64,000 nt of DNA from Ancylobacter sp. SL191 (lineage in GTDB: Bacteria; Pseudomonadota; Alphaproteobacteria; Rhizobiales; Xanthobacteraceae): assembly GCF_026625645.1 (NCBI RefSeq), contig NZ_CP113056.1, positions 2,207,001 to 2,271,000 on the forward strand. Direction: 5' to 3'. A program made the position numbers and the translations under genes. The notes under the pieces were generated by a model. It saw only the letters and a list, made by a program, of their open reading frames with translations, made no database searches and had not been told where the DNA came from. Below, one piece after another: positions 41,340-49,726 of the stretch. Numbering within the stretch: the first letter of the stretch is position 1; the number at the start of each line of letters is the position of its first letter.

Positions 41340-43676
41340 ATGAATGCCGAGCCGTTCACCAGCGAGTCCTATGCCGAGGGCGCGCGCGAGCGCGCCTGGC
41401 AGGAGGTGCTCGGCGGTTTCGGGCTGCAGGCACTAGGCGCGCGGTTGGGGACGCCATCGCACGCCCGCGCGCTCTCGCGCCTATCGGCGCTCGGTGTGCG
41501 GCTGGGAACGCTGTCGGCGGACGCACAATCGCTGCGCCCGCTCGCCGGGCGCAGCGGGCTGCCGCTCCTGCTGATGCCGGTCGAGACCACGCTGGTGCTC
41601 ACTCTTGCGGGCGAGACGCAGATCGTGCCCGCTGGCCATGTCGTCCTCGCCCCGCGTGCGGGCGACTGGCAGGTTCAGTTTCAGCGTGGCCTGCGGGCGC
41701 TGGTGTTGTCCGTTCCGGCGGAAGCCTTTCGCGGCCGCAAGGTCGCTCAACTCGCCGCCTGCCCGCCTCGGGTCTTCGCTCCCGAGGGGCTGGCGGATGT
41801 GCTTGCGCGGACGGTCCAGTCCGGCGCGGGCGCGCTCGACCGGCTCGGTGAGGCGGAATGGGAGACGGTGGCGCAGAGCGCCGCCGAGCTGCTGCTCGCG
41901 CTGACGGCGGAACTCGCGACCACCCGCGCGGATTCTTCCTCAAGCCGCGCTGCCCTGCTGCAGCGCATCTACGCCACTGTCGAGCGCAGCATCGGTCGGG
42001 AGGATCTGTCCATCGCCGAGGTGGCGCGGGCCGAGGGCATTTCCGAGCGCTATCTGCAGAAGCTGTTCGAGGGTACGGGGGAGAGCTTCAGCCATTATGT
42101 CCGCGAGCGGCGCCTGCAGCGCGCCTGGCACGACCTCGCCAACCCCGCCGAAGTGGCGGTGCCGATCTCCGAAGTCGCCTATCGCTACGGCTTCGCTGAC
42201 TCAGCCCATTTCAGCCGGCTGTTCCGCGAACGCTTCGGCCTGCCGCCGCGCGAGTTGCGCCGGCGCGAGGCCGAGCGGCACGACCATGAGGCGCTGCCGA
42301 GCGGCCAGCGCGGTTGGCCGCAGCAGGCGCTGGTGCAATTGCGGGCGCGCCAGACCAAGGCCGAGCCGGACACGCGCCGCAATCCGGTTCTGGAGCGCAC
42401 CCTGCCACCCGACGTACCCGAGGCGCCGGCGCATCACTATCTTCCGATCAATGCGCAGCATGTGCATTGGGGCTATTTCAGCCGCTCGCTCAAGCCGCTG
42501 CTGGAAATCGCGTCCGGTGACATCGTTACCGTCGAGACGCTGACCCAGCACGCCTCCGACGACCCCGAGCGCATGATCGCCGGCGATCCCGGCGCGGAAA
42601 GCGTCTTCCACTGGACAGCGACGCAGAAGGCGGTGGACCGGCGTGGCGCGGGGCCGATGGATGCCTCCGTCTTCGGGCGCGGGGCCGGGGAGGGGTTCGG
42701 CGTGCATATCTGCACCGGGCCCATCGCCGTGCGCGGTGCCCAGCCGGGCGACGTGCTGGAGGTACATATTCTCGACATTGAGCCGCGCCCCTCGCGACAT
42801 CCGGCCCATGCGGGGCGCGTCTATGGCAGCAGCGTCGCCGCCTGGTGGGGCTTCCACTATTCCGAGTTCCTGAGCGAACCGCATCCGCGCGAGACGGTGA
42901 CGATCTACGAGATCATCACCGACACGCCGGAACCCCATGCGCGGGCCGTCCATGCCTATCGCTGGGAGCCGCAGACCGATCCGGCTGGCGTGCGCCACGC
43001 GCTTTACGACTATCCCGGCGTGCCGGTGCGGCCGGGCACCGTGACACTGCAACAGGGCGTTCTCGAAGGGGTGCGGATTCCGCTGCGACCGCATTTCGGC
43101 GTCATCGCGGTGGCGCCGCGCGAGGCGGAGCTGGTGGATTCCGTGCCGCCGGCCTATTTCGGCGGGAATCTCGACAATTGGCGGCTCGGCAAGGGCGCCA
43201 CCGTCTATCTGCCGGTCTCCGTGCCCGGCGCGCTGCTCTCGGTCGGCGATCCCCATGCGGCGCAGGGCGATGGCGAACTTTCCGGCACGGCCATCGAATG
43301 CTCGATGACCGGCACCTTCCGCGTCACGCTGCACAAGAAGGCGGATACCGCCGGCACGCTTCTCGCCGACCTCACCTACCCGCTGATCGAGACGCCGGAG
43401 GATTGGGTGCTGACCGGGTTCAGTCACCCCAACTATCTCGCCGAGTTCGGCGCGGACGGCCAGAGCGAGGTCTATTCCAAATCCTCGCTCGACCTCGCCA
43501 TGCGCGACGCCTTCCGCAAGGTACGCCGCTTCCTGATGACGACGCGCGGCCTCAGCGAGGACGAGGCGATCGCCCTGATGTCGGCCGCCGTCGATTTCGG
43601 CATCACCCAGGTGGTGGACGGCAATTGGGGCGTCCACGCCATTCTGAGCAAGCGCCTGTTCGCTGACCGGAGCTGA
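41340..43676 (+). CDS. AraC-type regulator fused to an acetamidase/formamidase
   Basis: 778 aa in one continuous frame from ATG 41340 (GACGAGG upstream). Residues ~1-190 are an AraC N-terminal sensor-like cupin region; ~205-310 are a full AraC HTH with both helices (LSIAEVARAEGISERYLQKLF and VAYRYGFADSAHFSRLFRERF, split at residue ~255). A ~50-residue charged linker leads to residues ~366-778, a complete acetamidase/formamidase (VHWGYFSRSLKPLLEIASG, GEGFGVHICTGPIAV, SVGDPHAAQGDGELSG at ~635-648). The enzyme part resembles the neighbour at 40023. Known AraC regulators lack such a domain; it may act as sensor, enzyme or both. The junction shows no stop or frameshift. Confidence 0.93.
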   Translation: MNAEPFTSESYAEGARERAWQEVLGGFGLQALGARLGTPSHARALSRLSALGVRLGTLSADAQSLRPLAGRSGLPLLLMPVETTLVLTLAGETQIVPAGHVVLAPRAGDWQVQFQRGLRALVLSVPAEAFRGRKVAQLAACPPRVFAPEGLADVLARTVQSGAGALDRLGEAEWETVAQSAAELLLALTAELATTRADSSSSRAALLQRIYATVERSIGREDLSIAEVARAEGISERYLQKLFEGTGESFSHYVRERRLQRAWHDLANPAEVAVPISEVAYRYGFADSAHFSRLFRERFGLPPRELRRREAERHDHEALPSGQRGWPQQALVQLRARQTKAEPDTRRNPVLERTLPPDVPEAPAHHYLPINAQHVHWGYFSRSLKPLLEIASGDIVTVETLTQHASDDPERMIAGDPGAESVFHWTATQKAVDRRGAGPMDASVFGRGAGEGFGVHICTGPIAVRGAQPGDVLEVHILDIEPRPSRHPAHAGRVYGSSVAAWWGFHYSEFLSEPHPRETVTIYEIITDTPEPHARAVHAYRWEPQTDPAGVRHALYDYPGVPVRPGTVTLQQGVLEGVRIPLRPHFGVIAVAPREAELVDSVPPAYFGGNLDNWRLGKGATVYLPVSVPGALLSVGDPHAAQGDGELSGTAIECSMTGTFRVTLHKKADTAGTLLADLTYPLIETPEDWVLTGFSHPNYLAEFGADGQSEVYSKSSLDLAMRDAFRKVRRFLMTTRGLSEDEAIALMSAAVDFGITQVVDGNWGVHAILSKRLFADRS

Positions 43677-43692
43677 CCCGGCCGCGCCCGGA

Positions 43693-44613
43693 TCAGGCCA
43701 GCGTGATGCCGGTGCGCGGGTCGGCCGCGAGCGTGCTCATCATCGCCGCGACCTCGTCGAGGGCGGGGCCCTCCAGATCGCGCAGCGGTGCCCGGACCTT
43801 CCCGCCGTCAAAGCCGCGCAGGTTCATTGCCGCCTTCACCATCTGCGGCTGGCCGTGCTTGCGGGCGAGCGCGCGGAACGCATACCACGCCCGGTGCAGG
43901 TCGCGGGCGGTGGCGGCATCGCCCGCCTCAAGCGCGCGGAACGTGGCGAGGATGATTTCCGGCAGTGCGCAGGAATTGGTCGAGGAAATTCCGTCAAATC
44001 CGGCCATCATCGGGCCGAGGAAGGCGAGGTCCGAGGCGCAGAACAGCTTAATGCGCCCGCCCAGCCGGTTGGCGATGCGGTCGATCGGCGTCACCGAGAG
44101 GTCGCCCTGCTTGATGCCGACGACACCCTCGATATCGGCGAGTTCCTCGATGATGTCGGGCTGCAGGGTAATGCCGATGCCCGGCGCGTTGTAGATCAGG
44201 ATGCCGGTTTTCGACAGCGGCGCCATGTCCTTGAAGAAGGCGACGATCTGGCCGTCGGTGACTTCCGAGACATAGGGCGGCGTGACCATCGGCAGGCCGC
44301 CGAGATCGCCGGCCAGCGCGGTGAGGTCGCGCACGGTGCGGGCGTCCGAGCCGGCCGAGCACAGCATGACCGGCACCCGGTCGCCGACCACGGCCATGAC
44401 ATGGCGGAACAGATCGGCCCGCTCCTGCGTCGACATGGCGGGGAATTCGCCATAGGTGCCGCCGATGAGAATACCGTCATAGCCGAGGCCGATCACCCGC
44501 TCGACGGAACGGGCAAGGCCCGCCGTGTCGATGGAGCCATCCGCCGCGAAGGGCGTGACGGTGATGTTGAAGATGCCACCCAGGCGGGCGCGGCACTCGG
44601 CGATGTCTTTCAT
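43693..44613 (-). CDS. Dihydrodipicolinate synthase/N-acetylneuraminate lyase family aldolase
   Basis: 306 aa TIM barrel. GGIFNITVTPFAADGSID opens it, Tyr141 is in the IYNAPG motif and Lys168 in GVVGIKQ is the Schiff-base lysine. The usual GTTGE loop reads GGTYGEF, so substrate preference differs from true DHDPS. Family members form or cleave 2-keto acids through a Schiff base. It follows the M24 gene by 120 nt and is the last gene of the (-) amino-acid operon; a late 2-keto-acid cleavage or dehydration step is likely. Confidence 0.9.
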   Translation of the reverse strand: MKDIAECRARLGGIFNITVTPFAADGSIDTAGLARSVERVIGLGYDGILIGGTYGEFPAMSTQERADLFRHVMAVVGDRVPVMLCSAGSDARTVRDLTALAGDLGGLPMVTPPYVSEVTDGQIVAFFKDMAPLSKTGILIYNAPGIGITLQPDIIEELADIEGVVGIKQGDLSVTPIDRIANRLGGRIKLFCASDLAFLGPMMAGFDGISSTNSCALPEIILATFRALEAGDAATARDLHRAWYAFRALARKHGQPQMVKAAMNLRGFDGGKVRAPLRDLEGPALDEVAAMMSTLAADPRTGITLA

Positions 44614-44733
44614 GGGGAAGGCCTTTCAGGGGGCAGGCGTATCAGGAGGCAAGCCGGATGCGGGTCCGGCCATGCCTTGGTGCGATGGGGGGCGCACCCG
44701 CCTCGGGCGGTTGCACCGGCAGGCAGGGTTCAC

Positions 44734-45909
44734 TCAGGCGGCGACCTGATGCATGGCACGGTCGAGCGTTCCGAGAACCTGGCATCCGGTCTCGGTGACG
44801 ACGATGGTCTCGCTCACACCCACGGTGAAGCGGCCATAGATGCGCAGCGCCGGCGGCAGGTGGAAGGCCATGCCGGGCGCAAGCTCGGTTTTCACCCCGG
44901 CGTTGAGGCTGAGAATGCCGCCCTCGCCCCAATCCGGCGCGAAGGAGATGCCGACGCTGTAGCCGAGCCGCTTGCGGAAATTGTCTGTGTAGCCGGCCGC
45001 ATCGATCACCTTCTGGCAGGCGATGTGCGGCACCTCGCAGGCGACGCCCGGTTTGATCGCGTCGAGCGAGACGGCGAGTGCCTCCTGGCAGACCTTCATC
45101 ATCTCGACCGCCTCGACCGGCGGCGTGCCGATCCACGCGGAGCGCATCAGCGCGGCGTGGTAGCGGTCATGCACGGCGGCCATCTCGATGAAGGCGGCAT
45201 CGCCCGGTGTCAGCTCCCGGCGCTTCCAGGTGCCATGCGGCACGCCGGAGCGCGGGCCGGAGGAGACGAGTGGCTCCATGCCCATATATTCCGAGCCGGC
45301 GGCGATGGCCGCGCCCATCATGGCGGCGACGAGGTCGTTCTCGGTGTTACCCACGCGCATGGCGGCGAGGCCCGCCCTCATGCCGGCATCGACATAGGTC
45401 GCGGCGCGTACCAGCTTTTCCACTTCCAGCGGCGACTTCACCATGCGCAGCCTCTCCACCACGCCGGCGGCGTCATGGACTGTGCCGAGCGCGGCGAGCA
45501 GCGCTTCATAGGTGGTGATCGGCAGGAACCAGCCGCGCTTGTCGATGCCGACGCGCTTGGCCCTAAGCCCCTTGGCCTCGAGCTGCGCGACGAGGAAGCG
45601 CACCGGCTCGTCCGTATCCTGATAGATCGCGGCGTCGGTGATGAAGGTGTTTGCGACGAAGTTGAAATATTCGAGCTGACGGACGATGAAGACCGGATCG
45701 CCCTCGACCGGCAGCACCAGCGCCTGGAAGGTGTAATAGCCGGGCGTCTGCTGGCCGGTGAGATAGAAGATGTTCTCCGGGCCGGTGACGACCATGGCGT
45801 CGAGGCCGGCCGCGACCAGCCCATCGCGGGCGCGGGCGACGCGGGCGTCGTATTCGGCTTTCGGGAAGGCTGATTCCTGTCCCTGAACCACGCTGCTGAT
45901 GGCGGTCAT
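44734..45909 (-). CDS. M24-family hydrolase, ectoine hydrolase (DoeA)-like, metal ligands mostly lost
   Basis: 391 aa from ATG at 45909, with AAGGAG upstream. Creatinase_N domain to ~residue 155 and pita-bread M24 domain after it. The SSGPRSGVPHGTW stretch keeps His225, but the five metal ligands of normal M24 peptidases are largely missing: Glu242 in place of the first Asp, Ala at the second, Ser318 instead of His, and Pro where the fourth Glu should be; only the last Glu (367) remains. GYSVGISFAPDWGEG resembles ectoine hydrolase DoeA/EutD, a metal-free member that opens a cyclic amidine. It starts 1 nt before the stop of the enolase gene. A ring-opening or C-N hydrolysis role is inferred. 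Confidence 0.8.
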   Translation of the reverse strand: MTAISSVVQGQESAFPKAEYDARVARARDGLVAAGLDAMVVTGPENIFYLTGQQTPGYYTFQALVLPVEGDPVFIVRQLEYFNFVANTFITDAAIYQDTDEPVRFLVAQLEAKGLRAKRVGIDKRGWFLPITTYEALLAALGTVHDAAGVVERLRMVKSPLEVEKLVRAATYVDAGMRAGLAAMRVGNTENDLVAAMMGAAIAAGSEYMGMEPLVSSGPRSGVPHGTWKRRELTPGDAAFIEMAAVHDRYHAALMRSAWIGTPPVEAVEMMKVCQEALAVSLDAIKPGVACEVPHIACQKVIDAAGYTDNFRKRLGYSVGISFAPDWGEGGILSLNAGVKTELAPGMAFHLPPALRIYGRFTVGVSETIVVTETGCQVLGTLDRAMHQVAA

Positions 45910-45910
45910 G

Positions 45911-47008
45911 TTACGAGAACTCCTTGATGAGATGCGTGGCGTTCGCATCGAAGGTCAGGCCGACGCCCGGCATGTCCGGGGCGGCGACGCGGCCATCGGC
46001 ATAGGCGAGGCCGGGGGCGGGATCGTTGGTGAGGCCGTCGGCGCCGTAGAGTTCGGCGAAGCGTGGGCCGGTGGCGAGTGCCACATGCAGGGCGGCAGCG
46101 GTGGCAAGGCCGCCCTCGTTCATCTGGCCGATCATAAAAGGCACGCCAGCGGCGGTGAGGCGGCGTGCGGCGGCAAGCGTGGGAGCGATGCCCCCGAGCT
46201 TCACCAGCTTGAGATGCGCCATCAGTCCGTTGCCACTCGCGGCGATGCGGTCGACGTCCTCAAGGCCCTTCACGCTCTCATCCAGCATGATCGGCAGCGG
46301 ACTGACGCGGGCGAGGCGATCGAGCGCTCCCCAGTCGCCGGGCGCGATGGGCTGCTCGACATAGGCAAGATCATGCGCGGCGAGGGCCGCGAGATGGCCG
46401 CGCGCCGCCTCCTCGCTCCAGGCGCCATTGGCGTCGGCGGCGATCTTCACCGCCTTGCCGAAGCGTGCGCGCAGCAAGGCGATGCGGCGCAGATCCTCGC
46501 CGATGTCGCCGGCGCCGATGCGCACCTTCAGGTCGCGGAAGCCGCGCGCGACATAGGCCTCGGCCTGGGCGATGAAGGTGGCGTCGTCGGAGACGAATAG
46601 GGTCTGGTTGGTAGCGTGGGCGACAGCCGTTTCCGCCGGCGCGCCGAGAAAATGGGCGAGTGGCAGGCCGGCGCGCTTCGCGGCGCGGTCATGCAGCGCG
46701 CCGTCGATCAGCATACGCACCGAGGCGCTCGCTAAGCGGAAGGCCGCTGGCGGCTCGGCGAGGAGGGTGGCGGCGTCCGGGCTGAAATCCAGCGCGCCGA
46801 CGACGTCGACCGCTTCCGCCAGCACCTGCTCGGGGTCGAGGCCATTGAGATAGGCGATGTTGAGGCGCACCTCGCCCACCGCGACCGTCTTGCCGTCGTC
46901 GAGGCGTAGATAGAGGGTGTCCAGCCCGTCGATGCGGCCGGAGGAGGCGGTGTGGAGCACCAGCCCCCCGCCATAAGTCAGCAGCGCGCGATGAAGCGAG
47001 ACCCGCAT
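45911..47008 (-). CDS. Enolase-superfamily enzyme (mandelate racemase/muconate lactonizing type)
   Basis: 365 aa from ATG at 47008 (a GTG 9 nt upstream is possible). Capping domain to ~residue 120, barrel after it. Metal ligands are Asp192 (ADANGAW), Glu218 (YVEQP) and Asp243 (MLDES). The catalytic K-x-K motif of the MLE/dipeptide epimerase group reads K161-V-R163, so the second, proton-abstracting lysine is Arg; Lys267 on the other face (LKLVK) is kept. This fits a one-base reaction or altered specificity better than a classical two-base racemase. Neighbours suggest an N-acyl or cyclic amino-acid substrate. Confidence 0.85.
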   Translation of the reverse strand: MRVSLHRALLTYGGGLVLHTASSGRIDGLDTLYLRLDDGKTVAVGEVRLNIAYLNGLDPEQVLAEAVDVVGALDFSPDAATLLAEPPAAFRLASASVRMLIDGALHDRAAKRAGLPLAHFLGAPAETAVAHATNQTLFVSDDATFIAQAEAYVARGFRDLKVRIGAGDIGEDLRRIALLRARFGKAVKIAADANGAWSEEAARGHLAALAAHDLAYVEQPIAPGDWGALDRLARVSPLPIMLDESVKGLEDVDRIAASGNGLMAHLKLVKLGGIAPTLAAARRLTAAGVPFMIGQMNEGGLATAAALHVALATGPRFAELYGADGLTNDPAPGLAYADGRVAAPDMPGVGLTFDANATHLIKEFS

Positions 47009-47009
47009 C

Positions 47010-48173
47010 TCAGGCACTCAACATATTGCGGGCAATGTCGCGGTAGATCAGCGCCGAGAGCTCGAACTCGTCCACCGGCACGAACTCGTCCGCCTTGTGG
47101 GCGACGGAGAGCGAGCCGGGGCCGATCACCACGCCTTCCGCCCCCGTGGAGCGGAAATGCACGAGGTCGCAGGCGCCCTGGAAGCCGAAGGGGCCGGCCT
47201 CGCTGATGCCGTGGGCGCGGCAGGCGGCAAGGCTGGCCTGCACAATGGGGCGATCCGGCGCGGTTTCGGTGGCGCCGCCGGTGGTCGGCTTCCACTCAAG
47301 GATTTCCGCCCGCAGGCCGAAACGCCGATGCGCTTCCGTGAGCAGCGCGGCAATGTCCGCCTTTACGGCCGCTTCATCCTCGCCGGGCACGAGGCGGCGG
47401 TCGAGCAGCAGGTCGCAGGCGCCGGGCAGCACATTGTCGGCATGCCCGCCCTGGATGCGGGTAACAGTCAGGCTGGCGCCGCCCACCAGCGGGTGGGTGC
47501 GGTGGCGCACATCGCTCTCATGGGTCTGCGCGATCAGGCCGAGCAGTTCCCCCGCGCGCAGCACGGCATTCTCGCCCAGATGCGGCGAGCCGGAATGGGC
47601 GGGCACGCCGAGCACCCGCACCAGCGGGCGCAGGCTGCCCTTATGGGCGGAATAGACGGTGTTGGAGGTCGGTTCGCCCACCACGGCAAAGTCGATGGTT
47701 GGCTTGCGCGAGGCATAGAGCTTGGCGCCTTCGCTGGCGACTTCCTCGTCGGCGACGAAGACAGCGAGCAGGGTGCCCGACCAACTCGCGCGGTCCGCCG
47801 CGAGAAGGCGCACCGCCTCCAGCATGGCGGCAAGTGGGCCCTTGCAGTCACAAGCCCCACGGCCGAACAGCTTGCCGCCCTCGGCGCGCAGCATGAAGGG
47901 GTCGGAATTCCAGCCCTCGCCGGCCGGCACTACGTCCATATGGGTGTTGAAAGCGAAGACCGGGCCGGGGCCGTTCACCAGCTTCGCTTCCACATTCACC
48001 CGGCCGGGCTTGTACTCGTCGAGGCTGACCTCGAAGCCCAGCGGCGCGAGAGCATCGCGGATGTAATGCGCGACCTCGATCTCGCGGCCGGCTGGGTTCT
48101 CGCTGCGGATGGCGACGAGGTCGGCCAGCGCGCGCGTCATGCGGGCGGCGTCGAGGGCGGGGGCAGACACCAT
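47010..48173 (-). CDS. M20 deacylase/peptidase, ArgE/DapE type
   Basis: 387 aa from ATG at 48173 (a GTG 9 nt upstream is in frame). Dinuclear-Zn site: His78 and Asp80 in NTHMDVV, Asp109 in GRGACDCKG, general base Glu143 and ligand Glu144 in ADEEVAS, and the last His in the SVAHKADEF end. A dimerisation domain spans ~residues 175-290. ArgE-type enzymes remove acetyl or other acyl groups from amino acids. Together with the M24 ring-opener this recalls DoeA/DoeB of ectoine degradation. Confidence 0.9.
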   Translation of the reverse strand: MVSAPALDAARMTRALADLVAIRSENPAGREIEVAHYIRDALAPLGFEVSLDEYKPGRVNVEAKLVNGPGPVFAFNTHMDVVPAGEGWNSDPFMLRAEGGKLFGRGACDCKGPLAAMLEAVRLLAADRASWSGTLLAVFVADEEVASEGAKLYASRKPTIDFAVVGEPTSNTVYSAHKGSLRPLVRVLGVPAHSGSPHLGENAVLRAGELLGLIAQTHESDVRHRTHPLVGGASLTVTRIQGGHADNVLPGACDLLLDRRLVPGEDEAAVKADIAALLTEAHRRFGLRAEILEWKPTTGGATETAPDRPIVQASLAACRAHGISEAGPFGFQGACDLVHFRSTGAEGVVIGPGSLSVAHKADEFVPVDEFELSALIYRDIARNMLSA

Positions 48174-48185
48174 GAGGGGCACTCG

Positions 48186-48962
48186 TCAGTGAAGGATCTG
48201 GTCGAGGAAGCGGCGGGCGCGCTCATTGACGGAGCCGCCGAAGAAGGCCTCGCTCGAGGCGGTCTCGACGACCTGACCGTTCTCCATGAACACGATCTTG
48301 TCGGCGGCCCGGCGGGCGAAGCCCATCTCATGGGTGACGACGAGGCTGGTCATGCCTTCCGCCGAGAGCTCGGCCATGACGTCGAGCACCTCGCGGATCA
48401 TTTCCGGGTCGAGCGCCGAGGTCGGCTCGTCATAGAGCATCAGCTTCGGCTTCATCGCCAGCGCGCGGGCAATGGCGACGCGCTGCTGCTGGCCGCCCGA
48501 GAGTTCGTCCGGGAAGGCGTCCGCCTTGTCGGGGATGCGCACCTTGCCGAGCAACTCCAGCGCGAGATCATGCGCGTCGGCGCGCGACAGGCCGTTCACT
48601 TTCATCGGCGCGAGCATGATGTTCTCGGCGGCCGAGAGGTGCTGAAACAGCTCGAAATTCTGGAACACCATGCCGATGTCGCGGCGGATGCGGGCGGCGT
48701 GCTTGCGTTCGCGGGTGATGTTCGCGCCCTCGAAGAAAATGTCGCCGCCATCGGCTGGCTCCAGCAGGTTCACGCAGCGCAGCAGCGTCGATTTACCTGA
48801 GCCGGACGGGCCGATGAGCACCACCGTCTCGCCACGCGCGACGTCGAGGGAGCAGCCTTTCAGCGCGTGGAAGCTGCCGAAATGCTTGTCGATGCCGATG
48901 ATCTCGAGCAGCTTCTCGCCGGTAGGGGATCGGGGCGCGACGGGCGTGGTGTCAGCGGACAT
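48186..48962 (-). CDS. Amino-acid ABC transporter ATP-binding protein
   Basis: 258 aa, GlnQ/HisP type. Walker A GPSGSGKST near residue 51, Q-loop VFQNFELFQHL, signature LSGGQQQRVAIARAL, Walker B LMLYDEPTSALD and the His switch VVTHE. It overlaps the upstream permease gene by 11 nt. It powers uptake by the permease at 48952-49680 and the binding protein at 49727-50536. Confidence 0.95.
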   Translation of the reverse strand: MSADTTPVAPRSPTGEKLLEIIGIDKHFGSFHALKGCSLDVARGETVVLIGPSGSGKSTLLRCVNLLEPADGGDIFFEGANITRERKHAARIRRDIGMVFQNFELFQHLSAAENIMLAPMKVNGLSRADAHDLALELLGKVRIPDKADAFPDELSGGQQQRVAIARALAMKPKLMLYDEPTSALDPEMIREVLDVMAELSAEGMTSLVVTHEMGFARRAADKIVFMENGQVVETASSEAFFGGSVNERARRFLDQILH

Positions 48963-49680
48963 CGGCGCTCTCCGTGGCCAGCAGCAGCCGGTCGACCAGC
49001 GGGCGTTTTTCGCGGCGGCGGTGCTTCTTGGGGTCGAGGCTGCGCTCCATCATCGCCTGCAGGATCATGAAGATGGTGGTGAGCGCGAGGTAGTAGACGC
49101 CGGCGGCGGTCAGCGCTTCGAGATAACGGAACGAGGCGCTGGCGGTCTGGTTGGCGACCAGCAGCAATTCCTCGACGGCGATCACCGAGACCAGCGCGCT
49201 GGTCTTCAGCATGCCGATCATCTGGTTACCCATGGGCGGGAGCACGATACGGGCGGCCTGCGGCAGCACGATCCAACGCATGACCTGCCCGGTGGTGAGT
49301 CCGAGCGCGAGTCCGGCGGTGCGCTGGCCCTTCTTCACCGCGTCGAGGCCCGAGCGCAGGATCTCCGCCATATAGGCGCCCTCGTTCAGGGCGAGGGCGA
49401 TCACCGCGCTGAGAAAGGCCGACAGGCGAATGCCGAAGGTCGGCAGCACGTTGTAGATGAAGATGATCTGGAACAGCACCGGCGTGCCGCGGAACAGCCA
49501 GACATAGATCAGGGTGAAGATCTGCAGGGGACGTATTCGCGTCTCCTGCAGCAGGGCAATAACGAGGCCGGCCAGCACGCCGAAGAACAGCGCAGTGACC
49601 GTGATCAGCAGCGTCAGCAGCGCGCCGTGGAAGAAGGCGGGCGAGACGATGTAGTCGAGGACGATATCGAACGACATCAT
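48952..49680 (-). CDS. Amino-acid ABC transporter permease
   Basis: 242 aa, HisMQ-type with about five membrane helices and the EAA loop EILRSGLDAVKKGQRTAGLALG, written here only to mark the coupling motif near residue 120. Only one permease gene exists in this operon, so the channel is presumably a homodimer. Starts with two consecutive ATG codons at 49680 and 49677; GGAGAAG is upstream. Confidence 0.92.
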   Translation of the reverse strand: MMSFDIVLDYIVSPAFFHGALLTLLITVTALFFGVLAGLVIALLQETRIRPLQIFTLIYVWLFRGTPVLFQIIFIYNVLPTFGIRLSAFLSAVIALALNEGAYMAEILRSGLDAVKKGQRTAGLALGLTTGQVMRWIVLPQAARIVLPPMGNQMIGMLKTSALVSVIAVEELLLVANQTASASFRYLEALTAAGVYYLALTTIFMILQAMMERSLDPKKHRRREKRPLVDRLLLATESADVR

Positions 49681-49726
49681 GCGCGTCTTCTCCGTGTGCT
49701 GGCGGCCTCGATAGCGGGTGGGGCGA

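Noticed and set aside
42201..43637. 478-codon - strand frame under the fusion protein
   Set aside because: Mirror of the formamidase domain in the opposite strand; the fusion frame carries all family motifs.
41340..43676. Possibility that the AraC-formamidase fusion is two genes read through a missed stop
   Set aside because: No stop, frameshift or ribosome site is visible in the linker around 42300-42430 and the frame is continuous; kept as a real fusion pending resequencing.
47097..48800. 567-codon + strand frame
   Set aside because: Antisense to the M20 and ATPase genes; no domain.
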